Below, piece after piece: positions 1 through 9,896 of a DNA stretch of 64,000 nucleotides (position 1 is the first letter of the stretch; every line of letters starts with the position of its first letter). The notes under the pieces are model-generated. The model did not search any database. It was not told the origin of the DNA and saw only the letters and a program-made list of their open reading frames with translations. Source of the DNA: Caballeronia sp. TF1N1. GTDB lineage: Bacteria > Pseudomonadota > Gammaproteobacteria > Burkholderiales > Burkholderiaceae. Location: contig NZ_CP084626.1 in assembly GCF_022878925.1 (NCBI RefSeq), forward strand, positions 434,001 to 498,000, written 5' to 3'. The translations under genes and the position numbers were made by a program.

Positions 1-184
1 GATGGCTGCGGCCGCTGCCGGCTTCGCCCCAGATATAGAACGTGCGATCCGCGACGGGTCCGGCCGCGAGCGCGCCTTCGAGCTCGCGCAGGCGCGTCAC
101 CAGTTCGTGGTTGCTCGCGGCGAAGAAGTTGTCGAAGGTGGCGGGCGGTGGTGTGCCCAGGTCGAGCGTCAGTTGGCGTTGCAC
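1..184 (-). CDS. hda: Hda, DnaA regulatory inactivator (5' part only)
   Basis: Partial gene running off the left edge; the reading on the minus strand from a GTG at 184 begins MQRQLTLDLGTPPPATFDNF and reaches a P-loop start (IWGEAGSGRSH). This is the N-terminal signature of Hda, the DnaA-like AAA+ protein that stimulates hydrolysis of DnaA-ATP together with the DNA-bound beta clamp after replication starts. The QLTLDL stretch is the clamp-binding region of the family. It is divergent from purM, an arrangement familiar in Burkholderia. No clear Shine-Dalgarno sequence precedes the GTG, so the exact start is an inference from family length. Confidence 0.85.
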   Translation of the reverse strand, partial: MQRQLTLDLGTPPPATFDNFFAASNHELVTRLRELEGALAAGPVADRTFYIWGEAGSGRSH

Positions 185-451
185 GTGAGAAAGGAGTCGG
201 TTCGGGCTGTTTGGGCGGATCGGTTGTGTCTTCGTCTTGTCTTCGTCGTGTCTTGAAAACAGGCGGTTCGGGTGCGCCGATGTTCGAAACGCCGCCGCTG
301 GCCGCCTTTCGCGCGCGGCGCCGCTGCTTTCGCCGGACCGTATTCGATCTCGAAAAGAGCGCCGGCAGGCTTCGATGCACGCGCGGGAAAACCAGCCGGA
401 CGGCTGTCATCGGGTAAAATCGCATTTTACCGACCTTCTTGCGCTCCCCCC

Positions 452-1507
452 ATGAATCAACCGAAATCCGCCCCTGATGCTCCCGGTTTGTCGTATCGCG
501 ATGCGGGCGTCGACATCGACGCAGGCGACGCGCTCGTCGACCGGATCAAGCCGTTCGCCAAGAAAACCTTGCGCGAAGGCGTGCTGGGCGGCATCGGCGG
601 ATTCGGCGCGCTGTTCGAAGTGCCCAAGAAGTACAAGGAACCGGTGCTCGTGTCGGGCACGGACGGCGTCGGCACCAAGCTGCGTCTCGCGTTCGAACTG
701 AACCGGCACGACACGGTGGGCCAGGATCTCGTCGCCATGAGCGTGAACGACATCCTCGTGCAGGGCGCGGAACCGCTCTTTTTCCTCGATTATTTCGCCT
801 GCGGCAAGCTGGACGTGGATACGGCGGCGGACGTGGTGAAGGGCATCGCGCAGGGTTGCGAATATGCGGGCTGCGCGCTGATCGGCGGCGAGACGGCGGA
901 AATGCCGGGCATGTACCCGGACGGCGAGTACGACCTCGCGGGCTTCGCGGTCGGCGCGGTGGAGAAGAGCAAGATTATCGACGGCAGCACGATCAAGCCG
1001 GGCGATATCGTGCTGGGTCTCGCGTCGAGCGGTATCCATTCGAATGGGTATTCGCTGGTGCGCAAGATCATCGAGCGGGCCAATCCCGATTTGAACGCCG
1101 ATTTCGACGGCCGTTCGCTCGCCGACGCGCTGATGGCGCCCACGCGCATCTACGTGAAGTCGCTGCTGTCGGCCATGCAGACCGTGACCGTGAAGGGCAT
1201 GGCGCATATCACGGGCGGCGGTCTCGTCGAAAACATTCCGCGTGTGCTGCGCGAAGGGTTGACGGCTGAGCTGGATCATCGCGCTTGGCCTTTGCCGCCG
1301 CTGTTCGCATGGCTACAGAAGCACGGCGGCGTCGCGGATGCGGAGATGCATCGCGTGTTCAACTGCGGCATCGGCATGGCGGTGATCGTCGCGGCGGAAG
1401 ACGCGCAGGCAGCCACGGGCTTGCTGTCGGCAGCGGGTGAACAGGTTTGGCAGATTGGTGTGGTGCGGGAAAGCGCGGAAGGGGAGGCGCAGACGGTGGT
1501 GGTTTGA
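452..1507 (+). CDS. purM: Phosphoribosylformylglycinamidine cyclo-ligase (AIR synthetase)
   Basis: 351-residue cytoplasmic enzyme of purine biosynthesis that closes the imidazole ring of FGAM to AIR using ATP. The start [20 protein letters not shown] is typical of the family; an in-frame extension back to 272 has no supporting features. The ATP-binding/AIRS motifs are visible: [14 protein letters not shown] near residues 66-80, the [19 protein letters not shown] block near 97-115, and [11 protein letters not shown] near 146-156. Length matches the normal 340-355 residues. It stands alone, divergent from hda and convergent with miaA, and is closed by a strong terminator. Confidence 0.97.
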   Translation: MNQPKSAPDAPGLSYRDAGVDIDAGDALVDRIKPFAKKTLREGVLGGIGGFGALFEVPKKYKEPVLVSGTDGVGTKLRLAFELNRHDTVGQDLVAMSVNDILVQGAEPLFFLDYFACGKLDVDTAADVVKGIAQGCEYAGCALIGGETAEMPGMYPDGEYDLAGFAVGAVEKSKIIDGSTIKPGDIVLGLASSGIHSNGYSLVRKIIERANPDLNADFDGRSLADALMAPTRIYVKSLLSAMQTVTVKGMAHITGGGLVENIPRVLREGLTAELDHRAWPLPPLFAWLQKHGGVADAEMHRVFNCGIGMAVIVAAEDAQAATGLLSAAGEQVWQIGVVRESAEGEAQTVVV

Positions 1508-1537
1508 AGGCTTGCCGCGTTGTGATGTCGGTGTGGA

Positions 1538-1569
1538 AAACCCTCGCTGGTGGCGGGGGTTTTTGTTTT
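1538..1569 (+). terminator. Rho-independent terminator of purM
   Basis: A 10-bp stem (1538-1547 pairing with 1553-1562, one G.T pair) with a 5-nt loop is followed by a long T-rich run (TTTTTGTTTTTT). It begins 30 nt after the purM stop. Confidence 0.85.
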
Positions 1570-1686
1570 TTAGCGCGACTGTTCGTCGTTACGGTTCACA
1601 GCGCAACACAAAGAATAAAAACAAAAACGAGCAATTCTTGAAGCTATCGTTTTTATCGGTCCCGCGCGCCCACCTTTTCAAGTGGC

Positions 1687-2631
1687 TTACCCCCCCACCG
1701 CCAACACCGTCGCCACCGCCCGCTCCGTTGCATCCCCCGCGCAACAATCCACCACCGCCCGCTCCGGTATCGAACGCAGCCAAGTCAACTGCCGCTTGCA
1801 CAACTGCCTCGTCGCGAAGACGCCCTTATCGCGCATTTCGTCATAGCGTGTCGCGCCGTCGAGATACTCCCATGCTTGCCGATAACCCACGCATCGCATC
1901 GACGGCATCGACAGATCGAGGTCGCCACGGGCGCGCAGCCGCTTCACTTCGTCGATGAAACCGTGCGCCAGCATCGCATCGAAGCGTGCCGCGATACGCG
2001 CATGCAGCACCGCGCGATCCGAAGGTTCGAGTGCAATCGGCACGAAGCGATACGGCGCATCGCCCGAAGACTCGCGCGGCGCGGCAAGCAGCGCCGACAT
2101 CGGCTGCCCGGTGAGCATGAACACTTCGAGCGCGCGTTGAATGCGCTGCGAGTCATTGGGCGCGAGACGCGCGGCGGTTTGGGGATCGATTAACGCAAGT
2201 CGCGCATGCAACGCCGGCCAGCTGTCGCGCGCGGCATCGGCATCCAAAAGAGCGCGCGTATCGGCATCGGCGGGAGGCAAGTCGTTCAAGCCCTGCGTGA
2301 GCGCCTTGAAGTACAGCATCGTGCCGCCGACCAGCAGCGGCACATGCCCGCGCGCGACGATTTCGCCGACGAGCCGCAGCGCATCGTCGCGAAACTGCGC
2401 GGCGGAATAGCTCTGTGAGGGATCGATGATATCGATCAGATGATGCGCGGCCAGCGCGCGTTCTTCCGCGCTCGGTTTGGCCGTGCCGATATCCATCTCG
2501 CGATAAACCAGCGCCGAATCCACACTGATAATCTCGACCGGCCGCGCCGAGCGCGCGGCAATCGCAAGCGCCGCCGCTGTCTTTCCCGATGCCGTCGGCC
2601 CCAATAAACACGCGATGGAACGAGCCGTCAT
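1687..2631 (-). CDS. miaA: tRNA dimethylallyltransferase MiaA
   Basis: 314-residue enzyme that adds the dimethylallyl group to A37 of tRNAs reading UNN codons. The P-loop [11 protein letters not shown] is at residues 9-19, followed by the family's [17 protein letters not shown] block and a later [22 protein letters not shown] region. I place the start at 2631, because [17 protein letters not shown] is the family-like N terminus and its ATG overlaps the mutL stop (ATGA), which indicates translational coupling. The longer in-frame reading back to 2703 would overlap mutL by 76 nt and is not needed. Confidence 0.96.
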   Translation of the reverse strand: MTARSIACLLGPTASGKTAAALAIAARSARPVEIISVDSALVYREMDIGTAKPSAEERALAAHHLIDIIDPSQSYSAAQFRDDALRLVGEIVARGHVPLLVGGTMLYFKALTQGLNDLPPADADTRALLDADAARDSWPALHARLALIDPQTAARLAPNDSQRIQRALEVFMLTGQPMSALLAAPRESSGDAPYRFVPIALEPSDRAVLHARIAARFDAMLAHGFIDEVKRLRARGDLDLSMPSMRCVGYRQAWEYLDGATRYDEMRDKGVFATRQLCKRQLTWLRSIPERAVVDCCAGDATERAVATVLAVGG

Positions 2632-4562
2632 TGTCCGCGCATGAAGAGGCGGTCGAGGTCCGCGAGCGTGAGTTGAAACCACGTCGGCCGGCCGTGATTG
2701 CATTGATCGGCGCGTTCGGTTGCTTCCATCTGGCGCAAAAGGCCATTCATTTCATCGAGCGTAAGGCGCCGGTTGGCGCGCACGGCGTGATGGCACGCGA
2801 GCGTTCCAAGCAACTCGTGCTGACGCTCGGTGAGCACGCGCGACCCGCCATACGCCTGCAAATCCGCCAGCACGGCGCGCGCAAGCGCTTGCAGATCGGC
2901 ATCCTTGAGCAGCGCGGGAACTGCGCGAATGGCAATCGATGTCGGCGAGAGCACGGCCAGATCGAAGCCGAGCGCATCGAGCGTGGCGCGCTCTTCCTCG
3001 ACAATGCCGATCTCGACCGCATCCGCCGTCATCGATACCGGAATCAGAAGCGGCTGCACGGCGATCGCACGATCCGCAAGCGCATTCTTGAACTGCTCGT
3101 AGAGAATGCGTTCGTGCGCGGCGTGCATGTCGACGATCACGAGTCCGCGCGCGTTTTGCGCAAGCACGTAGATGCCGTGAATCTGCCCGACGGCGAAGCC
3201 GAGCGGCTGGTCATCGGCGTGATCGAGCGGAGCGGGTCGCGGCGCATAAGCCGGCGCGCTTTCGCCGGCCCATGCCACCGAAGGCGACGCATCGGGCGCG
3301 GCGTTGTCCTTGCGGCCAAAGAGCGCGTCGTACAGCGCAAGCGGCTGCGCGACAGGCAAGGTGCCCTGCATCATGCGCGACTGGCGCATCCATGACGTGC
3401 CGTTTTCGCCGCGCATCGGCGCCGTATCGCCGCTGCCCGTGGTGTAAGGCTTTGCGCTGAACGAAGCCGGTCCGGTCGGCGACAACTGCGCCGCATGCCC
3501 GCCCGACGTGGTTTCCGGCGACGCGCCCGCTTGCCGCGCGAGCGCGCGCTGCACGGCATGAAACACGTATTGGTGAATCGAGCGCGAATCGCGAAAGCGC
3601 ACTTCGATCTTCGACGGATGCACGTTCACATCCACCGATTCGGGCGGCAAGTCGAGGAACAGCACATAGGCCGGATAGCGATTGCCATGCAGCACGTCTT
3701 CATAGGCCGCGCGCACCGCGTGCGTCAGCAGCTTGTCGCGCACGAAGCGGCCGTTGACGAAGAAATACTGTTGATCGGCGCGTCCGCGACTGGCGGTCGG
3801 CAGGCCCGCGCAACCATAGACGGCGAGCGGCCCGGCGCGTTCATCGAGCGGCAGATGCGCGGTTTCGAACACCTCGCCGAGAATCTTCGCGACGCGCGTC
3901 CGCGGATCGCTCGCGTTCCAATGCTCGACGGCCTTGCCGTTGTGCATCACCGAAATGGCGACGTCCGGGCGCGCGAGCGCCATGCGCCGGATCACATCGA
4001 GGCAATGCCCGAGTTCGGTCTGTTCGCTCTTGAGGAACTTGCGTCGCGCGGGCGTGTTGAAGTACAGCTCGCGCACTTCCATGGTGGTGCCGACCGTGCC
4101 GGCTGCCGGGGAAATGGCGCCCGTTTGCGCGTCGATGCGCGTCGCGTGCGGACAACTCTCGGTGCGGCTCGTGATGAACAACTCCGCGACGGAAGCGATC
4201 GAGGCAATTGCCTCGCCGCGAAAGCCGAGCGTGGCGACGGCTTCCAGGTCCGCGAGCGAGCGGATTTTGCTGGTCGCGTGGCGTAAAAGCGCGAGCGGAA
4301 GTTCGTTGGGCGGAATGCCGCTGCCGTCATCGGCAATGACGATTCGCTTCACGCCGCCTTCATCGAGCGTGATGCGCAGGGTGCGCGCGCCTGCATCGAG
4401 CGCGTTTTCCAGCAGTTCCTTCACGACCGATGCCGGCCGTTCCACCACCTCGCCCGCCGCGATCTGGCTGATGAGCTGGTCGGGAAGCGGCGCGATGGCG
4501 CGCGAACCGCGCGCGGCGTCTGCGGTCAATGTGTAGGCGGAGGGATCGTTGAGTTCGGCCAT
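2628..4562 (-). CDS. mutL: DNA mismatch repair protein MutL
   Basis: 644-residue mismatch-repair ATPase. The N-terminal GHKL ATPase motifs are all present: [11 protein letters not shown] near residue 49, DDGSGIP near 79, and [15 protein letters not shown] [11 protein letters not shown] near 111. The C-terminal domain carries [12 protein letters not shown], which fits the DQHA(x)2E(x)4E endonuclease motif with M replacing Q, and a late QCNHGRP matching the C[P/N]HGRP metal motif. This suggests a MutL with its own nicking activity, as in bacteria lacking MutH. It is the first gene of a mutL-miaA unit, with a 4-nt overlap to miaA. Confidence 0.97.
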   Translation of the reverse strand: MAELNDPSAYTLTADAARGSRAIAPLPDQLISQIAAGEVVERPASVVKELLENALDAGARTLRITLDEGGVKRIVIADDGSGIPPNELPLALLRHATSKIRSLADLEAVATLGFRGEAIASIASVAELFITSRTESCPHATRIDAQTGAISPAAGTVGTTMEVRELYFNTPARRKFLKSEQTELGHCLDVIRRMALARPDVAISVMHNGKAVEHWNASDPRTRVAKILGEVFETAHLPLDERAGPLAVYGCAGLPTASRGRADQQYFFVNGRFVRDKLLTHAVRAAYEDVLHGNRYPAYVLFLDLPPESVDVNVHPSKIEVRFRDSRSIHQYVFHAVQRALARQAGASPETTSGGHAAQLSPTGPASFSAKPYTTGSGDTAPMRGENGTSWMRQSRMMQGTLPVAQPLALYDALFGRKDNAAPDASPSVAWAGESAPAYAPRPAPLDHADDQPLGFAVGQIHGIYVLAQNARGLVIVDMHAAHERILYEQFKNALADRAIAVQPLLIPVSMTADAVEIGIVEEERATLDALGFDLAVLSPTSIAIRAVPALLKDADLQALARAVLADLQAYGGSRVLTERQHELLGTLACHHAVRANRRLTLDEMNGLLRQMEATERADQCNHGRPTWFQLTLADLDRLFMRGQ

Positions 4563-4755
4563 CCCGAATTATAGCGATTCGCATCCGAGCGTCCCGATGC
4601 GCGATTTTGGCGGCAAAAGGGCGTCGAGACGGCGTCTGGATGAGCGCTTCCTAATTGAAGGCGCGTTTGCGTTCGGTATCATGGCGCGACCTTCCACGGT
4701 TCTTGACGGCGGGCAGATTCCTGTCGCGCCGGGCCATTTTTTTCGAGGAAAGCTT

Positions 4756-5415
4756 TTGGACACGCTGCTGCAATTTCTAGGGATGATCCTTCACATCGAC
4801 AAGTCGCTCGGTGTCTTTATCCAGCACTACGGCGCTTGGGTCTATGCGGTGTTGTTCCTCATCGTGTTCTGCGAAACCGGGCTCGTCGTATTCCCGTTCC
4901 TGCCGGGCGATTCGCTGTTGTTCATCGGCGGCGCGTTTGCCGCGTCCCACGCGATGGACTTGAGCGCGCTCATCGTGCTGCTGCTCGTGGCGGCTGTTCT
5001 GGGGAACACGGTGAATTACTGGATCGGGCGCGCTATCGGCCCGAAGGTGTTCGACACCAACATTCCCGTGCTGGAGCGCTTTCTCGACCGCGCGGCGCTG
5101 CAAAAGACCCATAACTTTTATGAGCATCACGGCGGCAAGACTATCGTGATCGCGCGCTTCGTGCCGGTGGTACGGACCTTCGCGCCGTTCGTGGCGGGCG
5201 CTTCGTCGATGAATCACACGCGCTTTCAGTTCTTCAATATTCTGGGCGCGCTGGTTTGGGTCCTGTTGCTCGTGCTACTCGGCTACTTCTTCGGCAACAT
5301 TCCGTTCATTCGGCAGTATTTGAACGTGATCGTGCTGGTGGGAATCGGCGCGGCAGTGGTGCCGATCGCGCTGGGTGCGCTTTGGAAGCTGACGCGGCGG
5401 CGCTCGAAGGCGTAA
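4756..5415 (+). CDS. DedA family inner-membrane protein
   Basis: 219-residue multi-spanning inner-membrane protein of the DedA/SNARE-associated (VTT) family, whose members are proposed to flip polyprenyl or phospho-lipids. The start is a TTG at 4756 with an AGGA Shine-Dalgarno sequence 7 nt upstream; the longer in-frame reading has no membrane or family features. Family marks include FCETGLVVFPFLPGDSLLF, GNTVNYWIGR, and the RFVPVVRTFAPFVAG block, which carries conserved arginines. Hydrophobic spans occur near residues 25-50, 60-85, 145-165 and 180-205. It is divergent from mutL and convergent with the YeaQ-like gene. Confidence 0.92.
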   Translation: MDTLLQFLGMILHIDKSLGVFIQHYGAWVYAVLFLIVFCETGLVVFPFLPGDSLLFIGGAFAASHAMDLSALIVLLLVAAVLGNTVNYWIGRAIGPKVFDTNIPVLERFLDRAALQKTHNFYEHHGGKTIVIARFVPVVRTFAPFVAGASSMNHTRFQFFNILGALVWVLLLVLLGYFFGNIPFIRQYLNVIVLVGIGAAVVPIALGALWKLTRRRSKA

Positions 5416-5449
5416 GCCGTAACGGCAATTGCTGCTTTGGGGCACTGAA

Positions 5450-5487
5450 ATCGAGCGAGACGCGTGTTACTGCGCGCCTCGCTCGAT
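5450..5487. terminator. Bidirectional terminator hairpin between convergent genes
   Basis: A 10-bp perfect outer stem (5450-5459 with 5478-5487), continued by an inner CGCG pairing, sits between the DedA stop and the YeaQ-like stop. A short T run (GTTTTA) follows on the plus strand. Confidence 0.65.
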
Positions 5488-5492
5488 GCGTT

Positions 5493-5753
5493 TTATCCGC
5501 GGCGAATCAGGCGGATAAGGAACAGCAGCACGACTGCGCCGATCACGGCCGTCACGAGCGAGCCGAAGATGCCACCGCCGAACGAGATACCGAGCGTGCC
5601 GAACAGCCAGCCGCCGATCAGACCGCCGACCACGCCGACGATAATGTCGACGATCACGCCGAAGCCGCTGCCGTTCATGATGAGACCGGCGAGCCAGCCC
5701 GCGACGCCGCCGATGATCAGCCAGAGGATGATTCCGTGTTGCAAGAAATTCAT
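5493..5753 (-). CDS. GlsB/YeaQ/YmgE family membrane protein
   Basis: 86-residue, very hydrophobic, glycine-rich protein with three predicted membrane segments. The sequence WLIIGGVAGWLAGLIMNG, then IVGVVGGLIGGWLFG, then a third hydrophobic stretch ending in LIRRG is the transglycosylase-associated (YeaQ/GlsB) pattern. The family is stress-associated in many bacteria, but its biochemical role is not defined. It stands alone with its own upstream region. Confidence 0.9.
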   Translation of the reverse strand: MNFLQHGIILWLIIGGVAGWLAGLIMNGSGFGVIVDIIVGVVGGLIGGWLFGTLGISFGGGIFGSLVTAVIGAVVLLFLIRLIRRG

Positions 5754-6126
5754 GAGAAAAAACTCCGAGAGATTGGATGATTGCAGGACTGCAGGAAGCT
5801 CCTGCTTTCGAGCGCGGTGAATTTAGCCCAAAGAACGGCCACGCGGACCGGCCTGAGTGTCAAGTTTTGTCGATGCCACGGCTCGCGCCAGACACGGCAA
5901 GCGCGTCGAAGATAGTGTGTAATTTGATCAAAATTTAGAATGCCGAAACGCCCGGTGCACCGAATGGCCACGTGTGTCGTTTATGTCACGACGGCGGAAT
6001 TGTTTCGGTAATGTTTTATGCTGGCGGATGTTGATCGTTTCACGTAATGCAACAGGAGCGGCGCGACGCATTGCTGTAATCGGCGCTGTGGGCTTTGAAC
6101 ACGCTGCAAGAGACTAGAACAAGAGA
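5754..6126. other. Intergenic region, divergent promoters expected
   Basis: 373 bp between the YeaQ-like gene (minus) and the LysM/M23 lipoprotein gene (plus). It must carry both promoters. It is A+T-richer near 5910-5945 and 5990-6020, but I see no clearly spaced -35/-10 pair and no supported ORF or RNA. Confidence 0.5.
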
Positions 6127-7017
6127 ATGAGAACGTTGGTGTCGATGCAAATGGAAGGTTTCAAGCTATTCAGCCGCGCGGGCATCGCGGGGGCAGCGGT
6201 CGCGGCAGTGCTCGCCGGATGTTCCTCCACACCGCGCACGCCCGCGCCTATCGTCGAGAGTTCGGCGTCGAGCGCGCCGCCTGTCGTTCAGACGACGTCG
6301 CCCGCCGTCATTCCCGCGCCGGTCGTGCCGCTCAACGCGCCGCCAGCGGAGCCGGGCTTCTATCGCGTGAAGCCGGGCGACACGCTTTACGGCATCGCGC
6401 GAAACTACAAGCAGAAGCCCGACGACCTCGCCAAATGGAACACGCTGCCCGAAAGCAAGCAGGTGAATATCGGACAGTTGTTGCGCGTGGTGCCGCCGGG
6501 CGCAGCCGTGGCATCCGCGAGCACGGCGCAAAAGAAAGACATGCCGCCGCTCATTGCCACACCGCAGAAGTCATCGAGCGACAAGACCGAAAAGTCCGTC
6601 GCGCAAAAGCCCGCGCCCGAAGCCAGCGAAGAACATGTGAGCGCCGCCAGGGGCACGTTCGTGTGGCCCGCGAAGGGCGAGGTCGTGCGCAAGTTCGGCG
6701 CGAGCGGCAACAAGGGAATCGATATCTCCGGCAAGGTCGGGCAGCCCGTGAAGGCGGCGGCCGGCGGCAAGGTCGTGTATGCGGGCAGCGGCTTGCGCTC
6801 GTATGGGCGCATGATCATCGTGCGGCATGGCAACGATTTTCTGACCGCTTACGCCTATAACGACAAGCTGCTCGTGCACGAAGGCGATACGGTCAAGCAA
6901 GGTGCGACCATCGCCGACATGGGCACGGGACCGAGCGGCTCTCCGGAGCTGCATTTCGAAGTACGCAAGTCGGGCGCGGCGGTTGACCCGTTGCCCCTGC
7001 TTGGCGCAGGTGGTTGA
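6127..7017 (+). CDS. LysM / M23-like lipoprotein, NlpD-type amidase activator
   Basis: 296-residue exported lipoprotein: basic start, hydrophobic segment and lipobox LAGC near residue 32. A LysM peptidoglycan-binding repeat follows (YRVKPGDTLYGIARNYK, about residues 79-95), then a linker and a C-terminal LytM/M23 domain (about 180-293). The M23 metal site is degraded: the first His position reads NKGIDIS and the usual YAH position reads YAYN, with only the final HFEVR retained. That points to a regulator of amidases (NlpD/EnvC role) rather than an active endopeptidase. Alternative starts exist at 6145 and 6151. The next two genes follow closely on the same strand. Confidence 0.9.
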   Translation: MRTLVSMQMEGFKLFSRAGIAGAAVAAVLAGCSSTPRTPAPIVESSASSAPPVVQTTSPAVIPAPVVPLNAPPAEPGFYRVKPGDTLYGIARNYKQKPDDLAKWNTLPESKQVNIGQLLRVVPPGAAVASASTAQKKDMPPLIATPQKSSSDKTEKSVAQKPAPEASEEHVSAARGTFVWPAKGEVVRKFGASGNKGIDISGKVGQPVKAAAGGKVVYAGSGLRSYGRMIIVRHGNDFLTAYAYNDKLLVHEGDTVKQGATIADMGTGPSGSPELHFEVRKSGAAVDPLPLLGAGG

Positions 7018-7053
7018 GAATGAAGGTTGAAAAATGAAGGTCGAAGGAGAGTG

Positions 7054-7608
7054 ATGGTGAAGAAAGTCATGGGCGCGGCATGTGTCGCGCTGTCATTGCT
7101 TGCTGGCTGCGATCAGCAGCAAAGCGAGGATGGGTTGAACAAGCTCAAGGCAATTTTCAATGCCGTGAAGCCCGACAATCTGCTGCTGAAGGATTTGCAG
7201 CCTGGCGTCACGACCGAGGCGCAGATTCGCAGTCAGATGGGCGACCCGGAAATCGAACGGACTTTCACCGACGGGTCCAAGCGGCTCGAATATCCGCGCG
7301 GCCCGGCGGGAACGAACACCTATTTCGTCGATCTCGACGCCGACGGACTCTTCGTGTCCGTGACGCAGGTCCTGACCGCGGCGAATATCGCGAAGGTAAG
7401 GCCCGGCATGACGCAGGATGAAGTGCGCCGGTTGCTTGGCAAGCCGACCACCGTCGCGGAGTATCGACTGAAGCAGGAACGCGTGTGGAGTTGGCACTGG
7501 CTCGAAGATGGCGTGAATCGCGACGCCATGTTCAACGCGCATTTCGATCCGAACGGCATCGTGGTGACGACTTCGCGCTCGGAGGCGGAGGGCGGCGGAC
7601 GTCATTGA
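7054..7608 (+). CDS. BamE/OmlA-like outer-membrane lipoprotein
   Basis: 184-residue lipoprotein starting MVKKVMGAACVALSLLAGC, where the Cys ends a lipobox at residue 19. The start at 7054 is chosen for its AAGGAGA ribosome site. The mature part contains two SmpA/OmlA-type units: LQPGVTTEAQIRSQMGDPE and VRPGMTQDEVRRLLGKPT. Two such units are more than the single one in BamE. A role in envelope assembly or quality control is inferred only from the fold. It lies between the LysM lipoprotein and the zinc-ribbon gene, with gaps of 36 and 15 bp, so the three probably form one transcript. Confidence 0.85.
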   Translation: MVKKVMGAACVALSLLAGCDQQQSEDGLNKLKAIFNAVKPDNLLLKDLQPGVTTEAQIRSQMGDPEIERTFTDGSKRLEYPRGPAGTNTYFVDLDADGLFVSVTQVLTAANIAKVRPGMTQDEVRRLLGKPTTVAEYRLKQERVWSWHWLEDGVNRDAMFNAHFDPNGIVVTTSRSEAEGGGRH

Positions 7609-7623
7609 GAGGTTGCAGAGGCA

Positions 7624-8010
7624 ATGAACAATCAGAATAACGACAAGAGACGAAACGCCTTGATGAATGACGCCGCGCGCTATCGCGACCGTTATCTGCA
7701 AGACGCGAACGATGCGACGCTCACGCTCTGGGCTTGCGACCGTGGTCATCACTGGGACGACGCGGTAGATGCGGCTCAGAATATTCGTTGCATGAACTGC
7801 GCGTCGCACCGGCGCGAGGTCGAGATGCAGCGCTTGCATGGCATCGCGCAGATGCGCGGCGGTGCGCTGTTATCGCCGGGCCGTGCCGACATCAAGGCGC
7901 CGCCTTCCTGGCGATGCGCGTGGGGACACGTCTGGGATGCGGATATCGAATCCGCGCAGCGTTCATGGTGTGCGGAGTGCGGCCGGACGGTGTTCTCGAA
8001 GTACCGCTGA
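7624..8010 (+). CDS. Small double zinc-ribbon protein, function unknown
   Basis: 128-residue soluble protein with two repeated Cys/His units, C-D-R-G-H-H-W...C-M-N-C and C-A-W-G-H-V-W...C-A-E-C. Each looks like a C-x3-H/C-x2-C metal-binding knuckle, with W-D following the histidine. The repeat suggests a duplicated treble-clef or zinc-ribbon fold that could bind nucleic acid or protein. It is the last gene before a strong terminator, 15 bp after the BamE-like gene. Confidence 0.75.
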   Translation: MNNQNNDKRRNALMNDAARYRDRYLQDANDATLTLWACDRGHHWDDAVDAAQNIRCMNCASHRREVEMQRLHGIAQMRGGALLSPGRADIKAPPSWRCAWGHVWDADIESAQRSWCAECGRTVFSKYR

Positions 8011-8024
8011 GTCGCGCAAAAAAG

Positions 8025-8048
8025 AAAAGCCGGCGAGTGCCGGCTTTT
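8025..8048 (+). terminator. Rho-independent terminator
   Basis: A perfect 10-bp stem with a GAGT loop, A-rich on the left and ending in TTTT, lies 14 nt after the zinc-ribbon stop. The A/T symmetry would let it work in both directions. The 280 bp that follow to 8330 show nothing I can support. Confidence 0.85.
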
Positions 8049-8330
8049 GAGCTTCTTTGTCGGAGCGATGGCGTGGTTCGCCTGCTACTCGCCGGGCTGT
8101 TGGCAAAACCGTGCGCTCTTTATTCGTTACCTGCCTGGCGCGCCTGTGCCTTTACCCACAACTCGGTCGAATGCCGCCCATCTTTTTTGTGGTCCGTTTG
8201 CGCTTGAATCGACTTCCCCCGTGCGCAGACACAGTATCGAGGCAACGGTTTTGTATGAGTGTTCGTTCTCGAACACACGCAAGCAAGATACGTGGCGGAT
8301 AAACCCTTAACCGTCCAATCGGCTTTTCGA

Positions 8331-8810
8331 CTAAGCCAGTTCTTCGTGTTTGGCCTCGTGACGCAGGTTCGCCGCGACGAGCGATTGCGTGACCATGCGT
8401 GCTTCGGCTTGCGCAATGTGTTCGAGCGTCGCGTCTTCGAGCTGGTCGGCATAGATGGCGAGTGCATCGCACAGGTTGGCGTGCGCTGCGTCGTCGAGCG
8501 TCCACTCGCCCGTGCCGGTGTGCCGCTCGTCCAGTTCGACGAGCGCTTCGTAGGCTGCGGTGATGTCGTCGGCGTGATCCGTCACGTGACCGAGCTGGCC
8601 GAGTTCTTCCGCGATCAGCAAATGCCGGCACAGCGCCATGAAGAGCGGCTTCGAGCCGTGTCCGCGCCGGAAGGCGTCGAGTGCGGCATAGGCTTGAAGC
8701 AGCATGGCGTTGGTCATCGGTTCGCGGGCGGCGCGGCTATAGGTCAGCGCGCGCAACAGCGGCGACATGGCAGGACGGCCGGACTTCATATTCGTCGATT
8801 TTTTCTTCAC
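8331..8810 (-). CDS. Conserved-type helical protein, function unknown
   Basis: 159-residue soluble protein without signal or membrane segment, mostly alpha-helical, rich in Ala, Leu, His and Glu (for example HLLIAEELGQLGHVTDH). The start is a GTG at 8810 (VKKKSTNMKSGRP), preceded at 8 nt by GGAG, better than the upstream methionine at 8843. I do not recognise a family with certainty. It stands alone between the terminator region and the glycine-zipper gene. Confidence 0.7.
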   Translation of the reverse strand: MKKKSTNMKSGRPAMSPLLRALTYSRAAREPMTNAMLLQAYAALDAFRRGHGSKPLFMALCRHLLIAEELGQLGHVTDHADDITAAYEALVELDERHTGTGEWTLDDAAHANLCDALAIYADQLEDATLEHIAQAEARMVTQSLVAANLRHEAKHEELA

Positions 8811-8951
8811 GGAAATCTCCGGAACAGGTTCTTGCTCGCGCACCCGAACCGGCGGGCCGGGACGCTTCGTGCAATGAGCATGGAAACATCATCGCACTCG
8901 ATAATTAGTGTTGTCTTAAGACGCGTCAGGCTTTGCAAAGGCGCGCCGTTC

Positions 8952-9617
8952 TCAAGCCGGGCTCAGCGATTCACCCGCCACGCGCACTCGCTCGCCGACC
9001 GTGACGCCAGGCGCGCTGTCGTAATTGAAGCTGCGCACGCTGCCATCGTTCATGCGGACTTGCACCTGATACGACGTCGTCTTGTGGACGACATGTTCGA
9101 TCTGATTGCCCGCGAGCCCGCCGCCAAGTGCGCCGATGATCGTCGCCGCCGTGCGTCCGCGACCGTTACCGATCTGCGTCCCCGCCAAACCGCCGACGAC
9201 CGCGCCGCCTATTGCGCCGAGACCCGTGGTGGGCTGCGCGGTCTGCACCGCGTTCACCGCCATGACCTGGCCGGCATACGGATCGTACGCCGGTTGGGCT
9301 TCGACCGCTGCGGGCGCCGCGGCCGCCACGCTATGTGCCGTCGTCGACGCCGGTTTCAAGTGATGCCCGCGAACCGCACGCGGCAATCGATCCGCGTCGC
9401 TCCCAGTCAGAGCCGGCGCGCTTGCGGGCGACGCCTTGGCGACTTGCCCATCTACCAGCGGCGAAGCCGTCACGGCCGTCGCGGTGGCTTTCGATGACGG
9501 CAGAAGGCCGGTCATCGCGGCCACGCCTGTACCGCAAGCGAGGATCACCGAGACGGCGGCCGCTGCCATGAGCGGATGAATACGCGAGGGCTTTTGATCG
9601 AAGTGGGGTACGGCGTT
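8952..9617 (-). CDS. Glycine-zipper 2TM-domain exported protein (SlyB/RickA type)
   Basis: 221-residue protein with a single hydrophobic segment near residues 18-41, an Ala/Pro/Thr-rich linker, and a glycine-zipper core (GAIGGAVVGGLAGTQIGNG, then GALGGGLAGNQIE) near residues 128-170, followed by a small beta-rich tail with an RMNDGS pattern. This is the Gly-zipper_2TM architecture of outer-membrane or periplasmic proteins. The start at 9617 is supported by GGAGA 8 nt upstream. It is the last core gene before the island. Confidence 0.85.
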   Translation of the reverse strand, partial: NAVPHFDQKPSRIHPLMAAAAVSVILACGTGVAAMTGLLPSSKATATAVTASPLVDGQVAKASPASAPALTGSDADRLPRAVRGHHLKPASTTAHSVAAAAPAAVEAQPAYDPYAGQVMAVNAVQTAQPTTGLGAIGGAVVGGLAGTQIGNGRGRTAATIIGALGGGLAGNQIEHVVHKTTSYQVQVRMNDGSVRSFNYDSAPGVTVGERVRVAGESLSPA

Positions 9618-9896
9618 CATGGCAGCGTCTCCGTTGAGTGCTTGCAAGGCATTGATGCCTGCCTGCTATAACGCCGCGTTTGCTGCCCGGTGGACGCGTT
9701 CGGTGTGACATTTGTAAGCAAACATCTCCGCTTGATTCGAACGAGGAGGCGTTTGAGAAGCGTCGCGTCACTTCGCGGCGGGCAAGTCACGCGTGTTGAG
9801 TGTCATGGCGACGAGCGCGTAACCAAGGAGATGCGGAAAGGCGCCGGTCATGCATGAAGACAAAAAAACGCTGGCATGCCGGGAAGCGCGCCGAAA

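Noticed and set aside
407..1279. Long minus-strand open frame opposite purM
   Set aside because: High-GC antisense shadow: His/Arg-rich, no domain, no ribosome site, and purM is unambiguous. The same applies to long frames opposite mutL, the MFS transporter (53267-54874), sucC and sucD.
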